Shown here in pieces: positions 13,101 to 23,345 of a DNA stretch of 64,000 bases. Numbering within the stretch: position 1 is the first letter of the stretch; every line of letters begins with the position of its first letter. Below the pieces are notes generated by a model that was given only the letters and a program-made list of their open reading frames with translations, was not told the DNA's origin and did not search any database. The position numbers and the translations under genes are program-made. Source of the stretch: Quillaja saponaria (lineage: Eukaryota > Streptophyta > Magnoliopsida > Fabales > Quillajaceae); contig CM055618.1 of NCBI GenBank assembly GCA_029379385.1, positions 568,134 through 632,133 of the forward strand, given 5' to 3'.

Positions 13101-14351
13101 TTTCTTTCTACCTATTAATGTACATATGTTTTTTTTAGATCACATTGATCATTTGCTATTAGCTCTGCTTATCAGTATACAAAGCATGTTACTGCTAGTA
13201 TTGATAAATGTATATGCAAATTTTTTTCCACTTGTTAAAACATGTTGCTTTACATTTTTTAAACTTATTAACTTTGGAAAAGTAAATAAAATAAAGAAGC
13301 AAAAAAAGCATGGTTGATTCTTTCCTTTGTTATCAAACATAATATTTCCAACCCACTTAGTAACAAAGTAACATTTTTTTTATCATTATAACTTGGTCAT
13401 CTTTCTTTTGACACTTTTTTTTGTCCTTTTCGCTCACTGCCTTCATCTCAAACCTCTCTCCCACTCTCAAACCTCTCAGGTCTAGTTCCTGTTCCAACTG
13501 CAGTGTTTTTAAAGTTTAGCCATTTAATATGAATCCCATTAAAATTTCAGTTGGTCTCTTTTAAAACTGTTTTTAACTTAGGGACTGAATTGATTCTCTA
13601 TAGAAACTAAAAAGTATCTACCAATCTCTTCCTACATAGCAACACTTCCCACTACAAAGGTTAAGGAAACTTTTTTATCCTTTATGCTATTTCTTTCTAG
13701 GTAAATTGTGAATACTTTGATTATAAAGGATGTGTAAAAAAAATAAAAATAAACTGGCTTTGGTTCTGATTCAATGCATTTAGAAAAGAAGCACCAAACA
13801 AAAGAAAGATAACATTCATTTTAGACAATTTCACATTCAATCCATTATAAAATTAAAATTTGCAGTAAAACAAAACTGTTGATAAAACCCTAACTACAAT
13901 GTACTAAACCATAGAGAATAAGGAGAGTCACCTTTAACTAAAAAATAGAGAAAAAAAAAAAAAAACAGCAACTAGATCTTCTTGAATCTTGAATAAACTG
14001 ATAAAATGTAGTGAACAATAGCCCACTCATATAAATTTAGAAAAAGCTTAAGGGTAATCTTTCTTAAAATATTATGAAAACTGTGTTCAGTATCCTTTCA
14101 AAAGCATGTTTTAGAGAAGTTATCTATTTGTAACTTCTCTAAATTAGGCTGAAACTGTGTTTCATGTTGGACAAAATCACTTTTAATTTTTAAGCAAACC
14201 AACAATTAATTGGTCAAAATAACTTTTTAGCTCCTAAACACCAAACGCAGTATGCAAACACATAAACACATTGGATCATATTTAGAGTTCGAAGACTTCT
14301 AGTAGGGAAAACTCAAGTACTAATTTGTTTTCAAAGTTGTATGCTTTTGTA
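10174..14351. other. No gene recognised; AT-rich intergenic DNA
   Basis: Only short frames of low-complexity composition. At 10595 CACTATTAGAAAATT resembles one end of a CACTA transposon, followed by 'agcggcaga' and 'atcgctaatt' motifs typical of such ends, but I found no matching opposite end. Frames near 12026-12419 and 12618-12908 resemble nothing known to me. Confidence 0.35.
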
Positions 14352-14856
14352 GAAGCTCGTACAATTTGGGAAGGGATTTGGATTGATCAAAAAGAAGAAC
14401 CTACTTCAACTTATATACCTTTAGGCACAACCATACATAACAAAAAAATCACATTCGGAAAGGGTGGACAATTAGTTAGACCAGAATGTGTTGTAGTGAA
14501 ACTGATTGCAAAATTGAAGAAATGAGCCACATTAAAACTACCTTCTACGGAATTGGACATTTGATATCTAAAAACTGCTCAGCAATAGTCTGACAAGTAA
14601 AAAATTGACGAAGTATAGGTATATACATGAATTAAGGTTTATTAAAGTTGGATCTAAATGTTGGCTAGGTAAGCGTTCTGCAGTAAGAGGAGTAGTTATA
14701 AATCTTGTATACGGTTCCCATGGAGGTGGTGAAGGGAAAAAAGAAAAAAAAAAAAAAAACCTTACAACTCTATGGAATCTTGCACTTGGAAGAATAAGTA
14801 AAAAATGAATAAATATATGACAATTTGATTCTTCACCACTGTAGTAAGTAGTAAAT
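14352..14856 (+). pseudogene. rpl2: Plastid-derived rpl2 pseudogene (intron 3' end plus exon 2)
   Basis: A frame reading [25 protein letters not shown] and KLIAKLKK matches the exon 2 start of chloroplast ribosomal protein L2. Matches continue out of frame: 'gccacattaaaactaccttct', 'atctaaaaactgctcagcaa', 'ggatctaaatgttggctagg', the Pro-His-Gly-Gly-Gly-Glu segment near 14720, and the C-terminal 'aatttgattcttc' to 'gtagtaaatag' near 14850. The piece before exon 2, 'gaagctcgtacaatttggg', looks like the end of the rpl2 group II intron. That points to DNA-level transfer from the plastid rather than via spliced RNA. Indels and stops make it non-functional. Confidence 0.85.
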
Positions 14857-14899
14857 AGTAGAATATAGAAAACATAATTTCTTTTTGTCTTTACAAAAA

Positions 14900-15290
14900 A
14901 TAAAAGGCTATTTATAGTTTTGGTCCGGATCATATCAATTTTCAGTTCAGTTCTCTAAAAATTTTCTCAATCAATTTTATCATTCAAGATTTAAAATTTC
15001 TTAATCAAGTTCCATTTTTTGGTTTACATGTTATGAATTAATGAAATAACCACATTTGACATAAAAATAATAAAGTACATAGATTGTTTTTATATTTTTG
15101 ACAACTTTCTTGGTCATTTTATTATTAAATTAGGTATAATTAATTTATTCATACATAACTTGAGAATGAGAAAATTTAACTTGATTGAAAAATTCTAAAT
15201 GCTAGAGTATGAAATTGACCGAAAACATTCATGAAGGAAAATTAGAAACTGAAACAATTCTAAGGGAGTAAAACAGTAATTAAGCCAAAT
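14900..15290. other. About 390 bp of AT-rich sequence inside the plastid-derived block
   Basis: Plastid rpl2-rps19 spacer sequence ('gtctttacaaaaaa', then 'aataggagta') is recognisable on both sides, near 14888 and 15293. The stretch between them does not resemble plastid DNA. It appears to be a later insertion, or spacer that has decayed past recognition. Confidence 0.4.
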
Positions 15291-15320
15291 AAAAAATAGG
15301 AGTAGAGTAATTAGTTATGC

Positions 15321-15575
15321 CATGTCTCACTTAAATAAAAAATAAAAATAAAATCATTTTGTAGCAAATAAATAAAAAATAAAAAATAAAAAAGCTTAAC
15401 ACAAAAGCGAAAAAAGAAGTAAGTCCCAAGAATCTACAAAATACCCATAATAATTGGTCATGCAATTGCTATCCATAATAGAAAAGAGTATTTACCCATT
15501 TTGTATGGTAGGCCATAAGTTAGAAGAATTCTCAACTACTCTAAACTTCTGGGGGACATGTGAAAAATTATAATA
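15321..15575 (+). pseudogene. rps19: Plastid-derived rps19 pseudogene
   Basis: Matches to the chloroplast rps19 gene occur in order: 'tcattttgtagcaaat' (start region), 'aagcttaacacaaaagc', 'attggtcatgcaattgctat' followed by 'ccataat', 'gtatggtaggccataagtt', and near the end 'ctaaacttctgggggacatg'. This covers nearly the whole small gene. AT-rich slippage insertions and frameshifts destroy the frame. It lies between rpl2 and rpl22, as in the plastid operon. Confidence 0.8.
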
Positions 15576-15730
15576 GTTCTTTTCATTAATTTAATAATTA
15601 AAGAAGTTTATTAATAAATACAATTTTAAAAATAGAAAATGGAATGCAAAATTTAGTATTCCATTTTAATATGAAAAATAGAGTATAGTGAATCTAGATG
15701 CTTATCGTTTATTAATGAAAGGCAAATCTT

Positions 15731-15850
15731 ATGATAAAGACGAACAAATATATACAAGTATACACTTCAGTTCAACATATAGGCTTGTGTTCTAACATCG
15801 TGAAGAGTAATTGATCAGATTCGTGGATGTTCTTACAAGGAATTGTACTG
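15731..15850 (+). pseudogene. rpl22: Plastid-derived rpl22 pseudogene, 5' part only
   Basis: An ATG at 15731 starts sequence reading roughly MIKTNKYIQVYTSVQHI. It is followed by 'cgtgaagagtaattgatc' and 'agattcgtggatgttcttac', which match the RRVIDQIRGRSYEE segment of chloroplast ribosomal protein L22. The remaining two thirds of the gene are missing or unrecognisable before rps3 begins. Confidence 0.7.
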
Positions 15851-15985
15851 AAAGGTATATCTATAAATCAACAATGATATCAAAGACAAAAAAATGACCG
15901 ATTCTATTTTAGTTCAAAAAATCCAGATGGTTAAAAATAAATAAAAATAAATACCCAGAGAAGGTGTGTCATTATATGTATAGTA

Positions 15986-16330
15986 ATGGGGGATAATAGA
16001 ACAAAAAATAAATCTACTTGGTTTCAGACTTGGTGTAACCCAAAGTCATCATTCTCTATGGTTTACACAACCAAAAAAGTATTCCAAAGGTCGACAAGAA
16101 AATAAAAATATTAAAAGATTGTATCAAGAGTAATGTACAATATATATATATATATATATCTTTTGGTGTCAAATGGAATTGCACACCCTAATATTCTTGT
16201 AGAATTCATAGCCGGACATTTAAAGAATAGAGCTTCATTTCGTAAAAAAATAAAAATAAAAAACTATTGAATTAACTGAAGAAGCAGGTATAAGAAGAAT
16301 TCAAGTACAAATTGCAGAACATAACAATAT
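15986..16330 (+). pseudogene. rps3: Plastid-derived rps3 pseudogene with internal deletion
   Basis: The start region (near ATGGGACAAAAAATAAATCC in plastids) is seen as 'acaaaaaataaatctacttg', then 'gtttcagacttggtgtaacc', 'caaagtcatcattctct' and 'attgtatcaagagtaatgta'. A (TA)n run follows. Then 'ggtgtcaaatggaattgcac' joins directly to 'ccctaatattcttgtagaat', 'ttaaagaatagagcttcatt' and 'gaattaactgaagaagc'. In plastid rps3 these two parts are about 200 bases apart, so the middle of the gene is deleted. It is the last recognisable gene of the block. Confidence 0.8.
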
Positions 16331-17577
16331 AAAGAAAAAAAAAATGATCTAGCAAACCTATAATTTTATATATATTTTTTAATTCCCAAGGCAAATGTTT
16401 CAATTTTAATCTTGGATTAATATGTTATGATCCCATGGCATACAAATTCAAAGTTGTAGAATTTAACCCAGTCAATCACATAAAACAAAAGCAACAAGAA
16501 GGCTCTAAGGAGTAAAAGTTCTTGAATGCATGAAAAGATAGGTGTAAGAGTAAAAACTCAAGAATTTCTCCAGAGTGAACCACTATCTTACTTGAAAATA
16601 AAATAAGAGTTTGATGGATGGTGGAGATTTAACTTAGAAAATAAACTAAGGCAGTACAACAATTAAGCTAAGTTTTATAGGTTTTGGTCAAAAATAGGGT
16701 TAAGGGGTTAAATTATGTTAAAAACAGGTGGGCTAAACCTGTTTCACACGGCACATTGTAGTGCAACATGCGTGCGATTTTTCGAAAATTTTGAGGTTAA
16801 GGACCTATTTCAAACCATTTCTGTAAATATAAAAAATAAAAATAAAAATAAAAATAAAAAATAAAAAACATTGTTTAAGTGTCTACACTATCCTTATCCC
16901 CATTCCTCTGCCAAAAACACAACTGCAGCAAAAGATGGACAATTTAATTTCTTAGCAAGTTCAACGCTCATATTTCTCTAAGATGTTACGTTTTGCTCTT
17001 GAAATTTGCAGTTGTCAGACTGAAATTGATTTAACTTTCTGTCATTGTTGGTATTAAATGTCCCACGGGCCTGACATGTTCTGCAAAGAAATTGAACAGT
17101 TACACTGTAGAAGTAACTTGACAGGAGAAGATTTGTAGGACTTTGCACATACATTTCATGTGTTATACGTGCATATCTGTTTAGCACACGTTATGCCCAC
17201 AAAAGAAGCGCTTCTGTTTTTGTCTAGTAAGTAATCCATTCATGGACTATTAAGTAATCCATTCATGGACAAAAAGGGATACATAAGTAAGAGGATTTTA
17301 TGTAAAACATAGATCCGATCATATCCAACCATACAAATTTTATCCATTTTATGCAGCAAAATGAATATCTGAAAGTAATAACACTTTCTTTTTTTCTCCT
17401 CAAAACTAATCAATGACAAACTATAATTTCTTCATTGAATTAAATAATATGCCCAGTGGTGTAAAATAAAATGTTGTATGATATCTTTACATGTAAAATA
17501 TACATAAACAGAGCATGTTAAACAAATTTAAAGGTTCCACACTGCTATTGTTTCTCTTTTATCAACCCTGTCAAAGC
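16331..17577. other. No gene recognised; 3' flank of the coiled-coil gene, with an ATAAA-type array
   Basis: AT-rich DNA with a short (AAAAT)n array near 16829-16867 and a direct repeat 'taagtaatccattcatggac' at 17228 and 17250. Nothing coding was recognised. The last few hundred bases probably include the 3' UTR of the minus-strand gene that ends at 17578. Confidence 0.4.
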
Positions 17578-20500
17578 TCATTTCTTTGCCTTCGCAAATC
17601 TGAGGCATCGATATTTTTCCCCACTTACAGTTATTTCAAGAGCTCCATCTTGGTTATCTTGATTTGATGCAGTTCCCATTAGGACACTTTTTTCTTTCTC
17701 AAGGTTTTCCCTCTCCATCTTCAGTCTTGCTTCTTGTCGAGCAATCTCTGCCTACTCGATGGAAAGAAAGAACTGTATAAATATGTGCCAGATATATAGG
17801 AATTAAAAGAAAAATATTATTAGAATGCTAAACTAACCTCACAGAAGCTTTAAAACAATCTCCATGTTTTTAAACAAGCAACAGTAAAATGTCAGGCAAT
17901 AGAATTAGAAAAACAGAAAAATAGTGGTGGATAGAAACATGTCTAAGGAAGATATTTTAAACAAACTCAAAATAAAGAAGCTCAAGTGGTTGTAAGAAAT
18001 CACACTGCAGCTACGTGGAGTTATGGGGCAGTATTTAGTCTCAAGAAAGAAAGGTGCATGCAGCCAAAGGATAAATACAACAAAGGTTCAAGAGCTAATT
18101 TTCATGCCTAATGACAATAATTCATAGGCTGACTCTGTTTCTAGTTAATCCCAGTTTCATGTTTATACACAAAAGGAAGCCACTGAACAGCTCTTCTCAA
18201 GGGTAGTTTGTGCGATATCCAGATTTTCTAATTATATCTATGGTACCATCAACTTCTAAAACCAACTCTAAATCCTTCATTAAGACCCACCAAAAGTTGA
18301 ATCAGCACAAGCCTAAAGTTCTTGATGTGGAATGAGATAGTGATCCTGTTGGGATTTATTAAGCCAAATCAAGTGTTTTCGAATGGTTTTAAATGATTTG
18401 AAACAAGTGTTTACATGAAAAATAATTTAAAAATGATTTTGGACAAAAAATGCGTAGGAATGGATGCAAATACACATAAATCGGTAGAAAGTCTAGTGAT
18501 TTATGACCAAAGTCCAATGCAGCACAAAACAGTGCCACGAGGCACTCGTAGGTGCCACGGGCCCAGGGTTTTGGCCCTCTGACTCTTAGGCCTAATTTTT
18601 TTCCCAAAACGCACTTAGGCCAACCTAATGATGTGTTTGAACCCTAGTAAGACTCCTAAGTCATTCCAAACTCCCAAACCTATTTAGGTTATCCATTTGT
18701 AGATTCAATCTTGAACATCCAACAAAGCACCACTTTTCCTATATAAAAGCACTCAAACCTCAGTTAAAACAATCCACAATCACTCATCCTCCCCTTAGTG
18801 TGATTGTAGTCACAAATTCTTACTAACATAAGCTAGAAACAAGACATCGGAGTGCAAATTATAACAGTCTTGATCTTTTATAAGATCAAAATTGGTCCCG
18901 AGAACAAGGAGGAGACATCTAAGGTGCACTTCTTTACAAGTTTTGTTCAAAAAGTGTTCTTAGATGCTTTTTATGTTCTTTGTAAATTTGCATGCTAGGC
19001 TTCATTTTAATATGTCTGAAACATATTGCCATGCTTAATAACTTGTTAGGATAGATTAAAGTAACTTACAAACATCAATTGCTTGCTAGATTAGGATTGC
19101 TTGTTCTAAGTTCGTCATATTATTTCTTACACAAAAAACATGACTTCAAACGGGCATACTCTTTGTTCTTTTTGAATTAATGGGTGAGCTACCCCTCCCT
19201 AGAAAGTTCTTTCTCTTAGCTTTTATAGCCACAAACGGTGTGTTGTTTAGAACTCTCCAGATAGGGCCGATTCATGTAGACCATTTACTTGTCTTTGTTT
19301 AGGTTTAGGTTTCCTTTGTTCAAGTCTTACACTAATTATAACTCAATTATATCTAATATGATAGGTATGAATTAAGGGATTAAAATTATAAGTTTTAACT
19401 TAATTGAAATTCATCATTAGAGTTTCATTAGGATTAATAGTTTTATTAAAATTAACTTTTCCATTTGAATTAGAAATTCACTTTAATTAGGAGTCCTTAA
19501 TTGTAATTTGATTTTATCTCTATTTCATCATGCCTAATTTGATTATGGAGGAATGCATTAGCATATAAAGGTCTTAAGTTGAGTCAGATAAAAACCAAGT
19601 AGAAGGAGTCGGATTTTAGTTACATTAGAGGAGGCTCGATTGAAATAACTTTGGATAGTAAGGCAATCCCAACCAAAGATGTGTTTAAGTATTTAAGTTC
19701 ATTTCTACTAAAAGATGGCGCAATTGAGCATGATATAAACCATGAAATTAAGGCAGAGTATATGAAGTGATGAAATGCATCAGGAGTTTTATATGATCCT
19801 AAAATCCCGAATAGGTTGAAAGCAAAATTTTATAGGACAGCAATGAAACTGGCTATGTTGGATGCTAAATGTTGGGCAGTTAAGAAACAACACTAGCATA
19901 AAATGGGAGTGGTTGAAATACAAATATTGAGATAAATGACTGGACATACAAAAATGATAGGATACAAAACGAGGAGATACATAGAAAGGTTGAGGCAGCA
20001 CCCATTGAAGAGAAAATGAGGGAGAATTGCTTATGTTGGTTTGGACATATTTCTCGTAGGCCAGTAGACGTTGTAGTTAGAAAATGTGACTAAGTGCAGG
20101 TTGTAGGTGTTAAACGGAATAAAGGGAAACCGAGACTTACATGGAGGAAGATATAGAGAAAGATATGATTGCTATAGGCATTATTGAAAACGATGCCTTG
20201 AATCGATACAAATGATAGAAAATGATTCATATAGCCAACCCTAACTAGTTTAGGATTTAAAGCTTACTTGAGTTAAGTTAAGTTGAGTATTCACTCATTC
20301 TCATATGCATCCACTTAGTAATTAAGCCTTAAGAATAGTTAAACATCAAGACATAGGTTATAATAATGCCCTAAATATTAGAATACCAAACTTTGGTCAG
20401 CAAGGAGGGTGTTCTTACGCACTTCTCATCCTTGTAACCTAGTCTTCGAACCTAAACCTGGACGTAAGACTAGTTGCAATAAGCCTCTAGCCTTTAACCT

Positions 20501-23345
20501 TTGGGTGGGTTAGGTCTTCACCTTCACCTTAAGTTTTAGGTTTTCTTTTACTTCCATAAAAAGTAAAGCATCAACTCCTTAATCTTATAATCAAAATCTA
20601 AGCTCCAATGGGGACCGTGGATTAATCCCCTCTTAGAATTCTTCCGATGGAAAACGATGTCACAATTATCTACTTTCTAATTACATTTTATGTGAATAAA
20701 TATAACGAGAATTAGCCTACTTTCCTCTTGTTCTCCCTCTCCCCTTCCTCCTCCCTATCCTTATCCTATGTTAGTAAAGTCCCACTATGTTAGTGAAGTG
20801 GGATGTAATCTTCCAATGGAAAACGATGTCCCATAGTTATCTACTTTCTAATTACATTTTATATGAATAACAATATAACAAGAATTAACCTCCTCTCCTC
20901 TTGTTCTCCCTTTCTCCTTCCTCTTTCTGTCCTTCTCCTATGTTAGTGAAGTCTCACTACGTTAATGATGTGGAAGTTAGTTTGACACCCCTCACGTAGA
21001 ACATGGAGTTCTGGCACGATTTTAGGTTGTGGCGCCTTGGGCTAAAGTGTTGCTAGATGAGCCCTATTGGTGAGCCTAGAACTTTGCTCTGATACCATGT
21101 TTAATAAAATAGGACGAGGAAAAGAGTTATGGTCTTGATTGGTTAATCAAAACCTAAACCTATAACCCTTATAGTAAACAATAAAACATAAATTTCCACA
21201 TCCAAGCAATGTAGGACTTAACAATACATTACTACTATATTCCTAACAATATTATTACCTTTTCATAGACATTCTTTAAACCCTGATATCCACTTATTAT
21301 CAGTAAAGAAACCTAATCTGTTTATAAACAAAACCATTATCTTGCAGCCTAATTTCCATATATCCAACAACAACTTAATTGATCATCTGCAAATCCTTAA
21401 ACATTTGGAAGAGAGATAGAGTTCCCTATCACTTGATTAAAATCAAAACCATGAGGCTGATTGAAAAACCTACTCCATTATATAATATATCAAACATGGT
21501 ACAAAAGCTATAAATGCTCTCTTGGTTCTTAGAAATATTTCTCTTCAATTTTGATGTTCATAATGAAATTTTTTATGAATATCTTTCCCTGAGAATTAGC
21601 CAAAAAACAAATTAAAAATTCAGCTGAGAAAGATTTAAACTGACTTTTAACATGTAAGACAATGATGCAATGCAATGCAATAATTTCTTTTTGTACAGAA
21701 TGTAAACATGCTTTAGTTTCTATATCTAATATCAAAACATGTTGAGGGTAGTGATCTTGTAAAATAAAAACTGGAATGAATGTAAAAGATAACATGGTCT
21801 AAAGACAGGCTACTCAGCATAGAGCTGAAGTAGTTGTTGGCCTTGACACAGTCTGCACTTTGAGTTCTTCATTTCTTATTTTGCTGAGAAGTTCTATACA
21901 ACTTTTAAAGAACAAAGCCCTGTTCCCCTTTGATAACATAGAGCTAATACTTTATGGGCAGTGGTACAACCCCCATGACATAGGATGAGGAGAAGTATCA
22001 CCACATAGGCTCACACAATACTCAGTGCAATAATTGACAGAGAAATATGTCAATGTTACAGGGGTGTCCAAACGGGGTACACCCCATAAACCTAATGAGA
22101 TGGAAATAGCTGAGTAAACTAGGGAAGCAGAAGTGATACACACATATTCATTGACATTAAAGAACTAACAATAAAACTGAACCTATATACTCGTCGAAAT
22201 ATGATGTAATGGACAAACAGATGAATGAAGGGGCAACACAATAAATCACTACAACATGAGTGGAAGTCAACCAGTCCAATAAAATGCTCATATTACTATG
22301 AATACTTGCACTCTTTTCTTTTTAAAATCAAGTCATGTCCAAATTCAAAAGTAAGTGAATCTCCCTTCAAATAGAGGTGAACTAAAGAGCACAGTTATTA
22401 TCGAAGTTTCTTAATAGTCATTACCATGCTCATCAGGTGCAGATTATGTAACTAGAGTTTCACTTGGTGAAATCAAAACATCTGCAATTTTTTTTCCTCA
22501 GTTTTTCTTCTTTTTAAATTTATAAGTTATGAAAAGAGCAGATTCTCAAATTTACAATAATTGCGCCCGCTCTCCCCCTACCCCCGCAATAGCCGGGGAG
22601 CACTTTGTGCACCAGGTGAGCCCTTTTAATTGGACAATTACCAGCACCTACCAGTAAAGTTAAAAACAATGTCACAAGCTTCTCCCAGAAAAAGGGAGGG
22701 GCAGTCAATACAGCTAAGTTTGTTCTGCTTGAATTCTTTTTTCTTTTTTTTAATATATAAATAATAGATGACCAGCAGATTTTCCAATCTTTAATCAGAT
22801 TATAGCAGCACAACAGAAAAAGTAGTATCAACGTCAAATACTTCTCCATCTAAAGAAATTACTAGGTGGCTTTTTTGGGTAAAATGCTATGCACTTTCCA
22901 ATACACGTCAATTTTATTTCATTCTTTCGCAGATGCAAGAGGCACGGGTTAACTTAGAAATATAACACATTATTCAATTCTACCAAACACAAAATCATTG
23001 AAAAGGAAAGAGCCCATGATGTACAAGTAGTCTCTCTTCTTTTTCCTTTTCGCTTTTAGCTGTGTTGAATTTTCACAAGTATAGGGAGGTCAACTAGTAA
23101 CTTTCCTTTCTCTAGAAAAGGACTAAAAGGTGCAAAATATAGAGAGAGCAGACAGAAATGGACACCTCGCGACGAGAAAGCTCAGCCTTCCAAGCTGCTT
23201 CACGCTCAGCAACTTCACGCTCACGCTCTTCAATGTAGCTCTGCATCTCTCTCTCCTTCATGATCCTGTCCTGAATATCAGCATCCAATGCTTCCTTCAA
23301 TTCCTCCACGAACTTATCAACCACCGCTTTTATTCGTAGAGACAT
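17578..23345 (-). CDS. Small conserved plant coiled-coil protein, 117 aa, two coding exons
   Basis: Exon 1 is 23166-23345 (ATG at 23345; 60 codons; donor GCGAG/GTGTCC). Exon 2 is 17578-17751 (acceptor GAGTAG/GCAGAG; 57 codons plus TGA). The join is in phase 0. Residues 1-60 start MSLRIKAVVDKFVEEL and become a highly charged helix (EREMQSYIEEREREVAEREA). It continues in exon 2 as AEIARQEARLKMERENLEKE, so residues about 25-80 should form a long coiled coil. The tail GEKYRCLRFAKAKK is basic. I recall near-identical uncharacterised proteins across land plants, so this is a real, conserved gene, but I know of no function. No signal peptide or membrane segment. The 5.4 kb intron holds retroelement debris. 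A 5' UTR acceptor is visible 30 bases before the ATG (TTGTAG/GTATCAC). Confidence 0.85.
18347..19100 (+). mobile_element. Possible LTR-derived segment with TATA box, inside the intron
   Basis: TGTTGGGATTTATTAAGCC near 18347 resembles an LTR start. About 390 bases on, 'tcctatataaaagcac' is a good TATA box, followed by a polymerase II-like leader. The right end could not be set and no PBS was identified. Confidence 0.25.
19606..20285 (+). mobile_element. 5'-truncated LINE (RTE-type) 3' end, degenerate
   Basis: Collinear with the 3' half of the larger LINE at 29842-30502. Shared blocks include 'gatgtgtttaagtattta', 'aaagatggcgcaatt', 'gatcctaaaatcccgaatag', 'ctaaatgttgggcagttaag' and the terminal 'gattcatatagccaaccc'. 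The encoded C-terminal part is broken by many stops. It sits in the large intron of the coiled-coil gene, antisense to it. Confidence 0.75.
20641..20978. repeat. Tandem duplication, unit about 169 bp
   Basis: Two diverged copies start at 20641 (CTTCCGATGGAAAACGATGT) and 20810 (CTTCCAATGGAAAACGATGT). Each runs through 'atctactttctaattacatt', a pyrimidine-rich stretch and 'cctatgttagt(g/a)aagt'. Confidence 0.75.
21086..21248 (-). mobile_element. Short LTR with perfect PBS (TRIM-like), minus orientation
   Basis: GCTCTGATACCA at 21086-21097 is the exact reverse complement of the plant initiator-Met tRNA primer site TGGTATCAGAGC. Directly beside it lies a TG..CA segment of 151 bp (21098-21248) that starts TGTTTAATAAAATAGG and ends TTCCTAACA. 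It is clearly related to 1270-1425. A terminal repeat this short fits a TRIM or similar small element. The second LTR was not found. Confidence 0.6.

Noticed and set aside
14568..14933. 121-codon minus-strand frame
   Set aside because: It is the antisense shadow of the plastid-derived rpl2 pseudogene.
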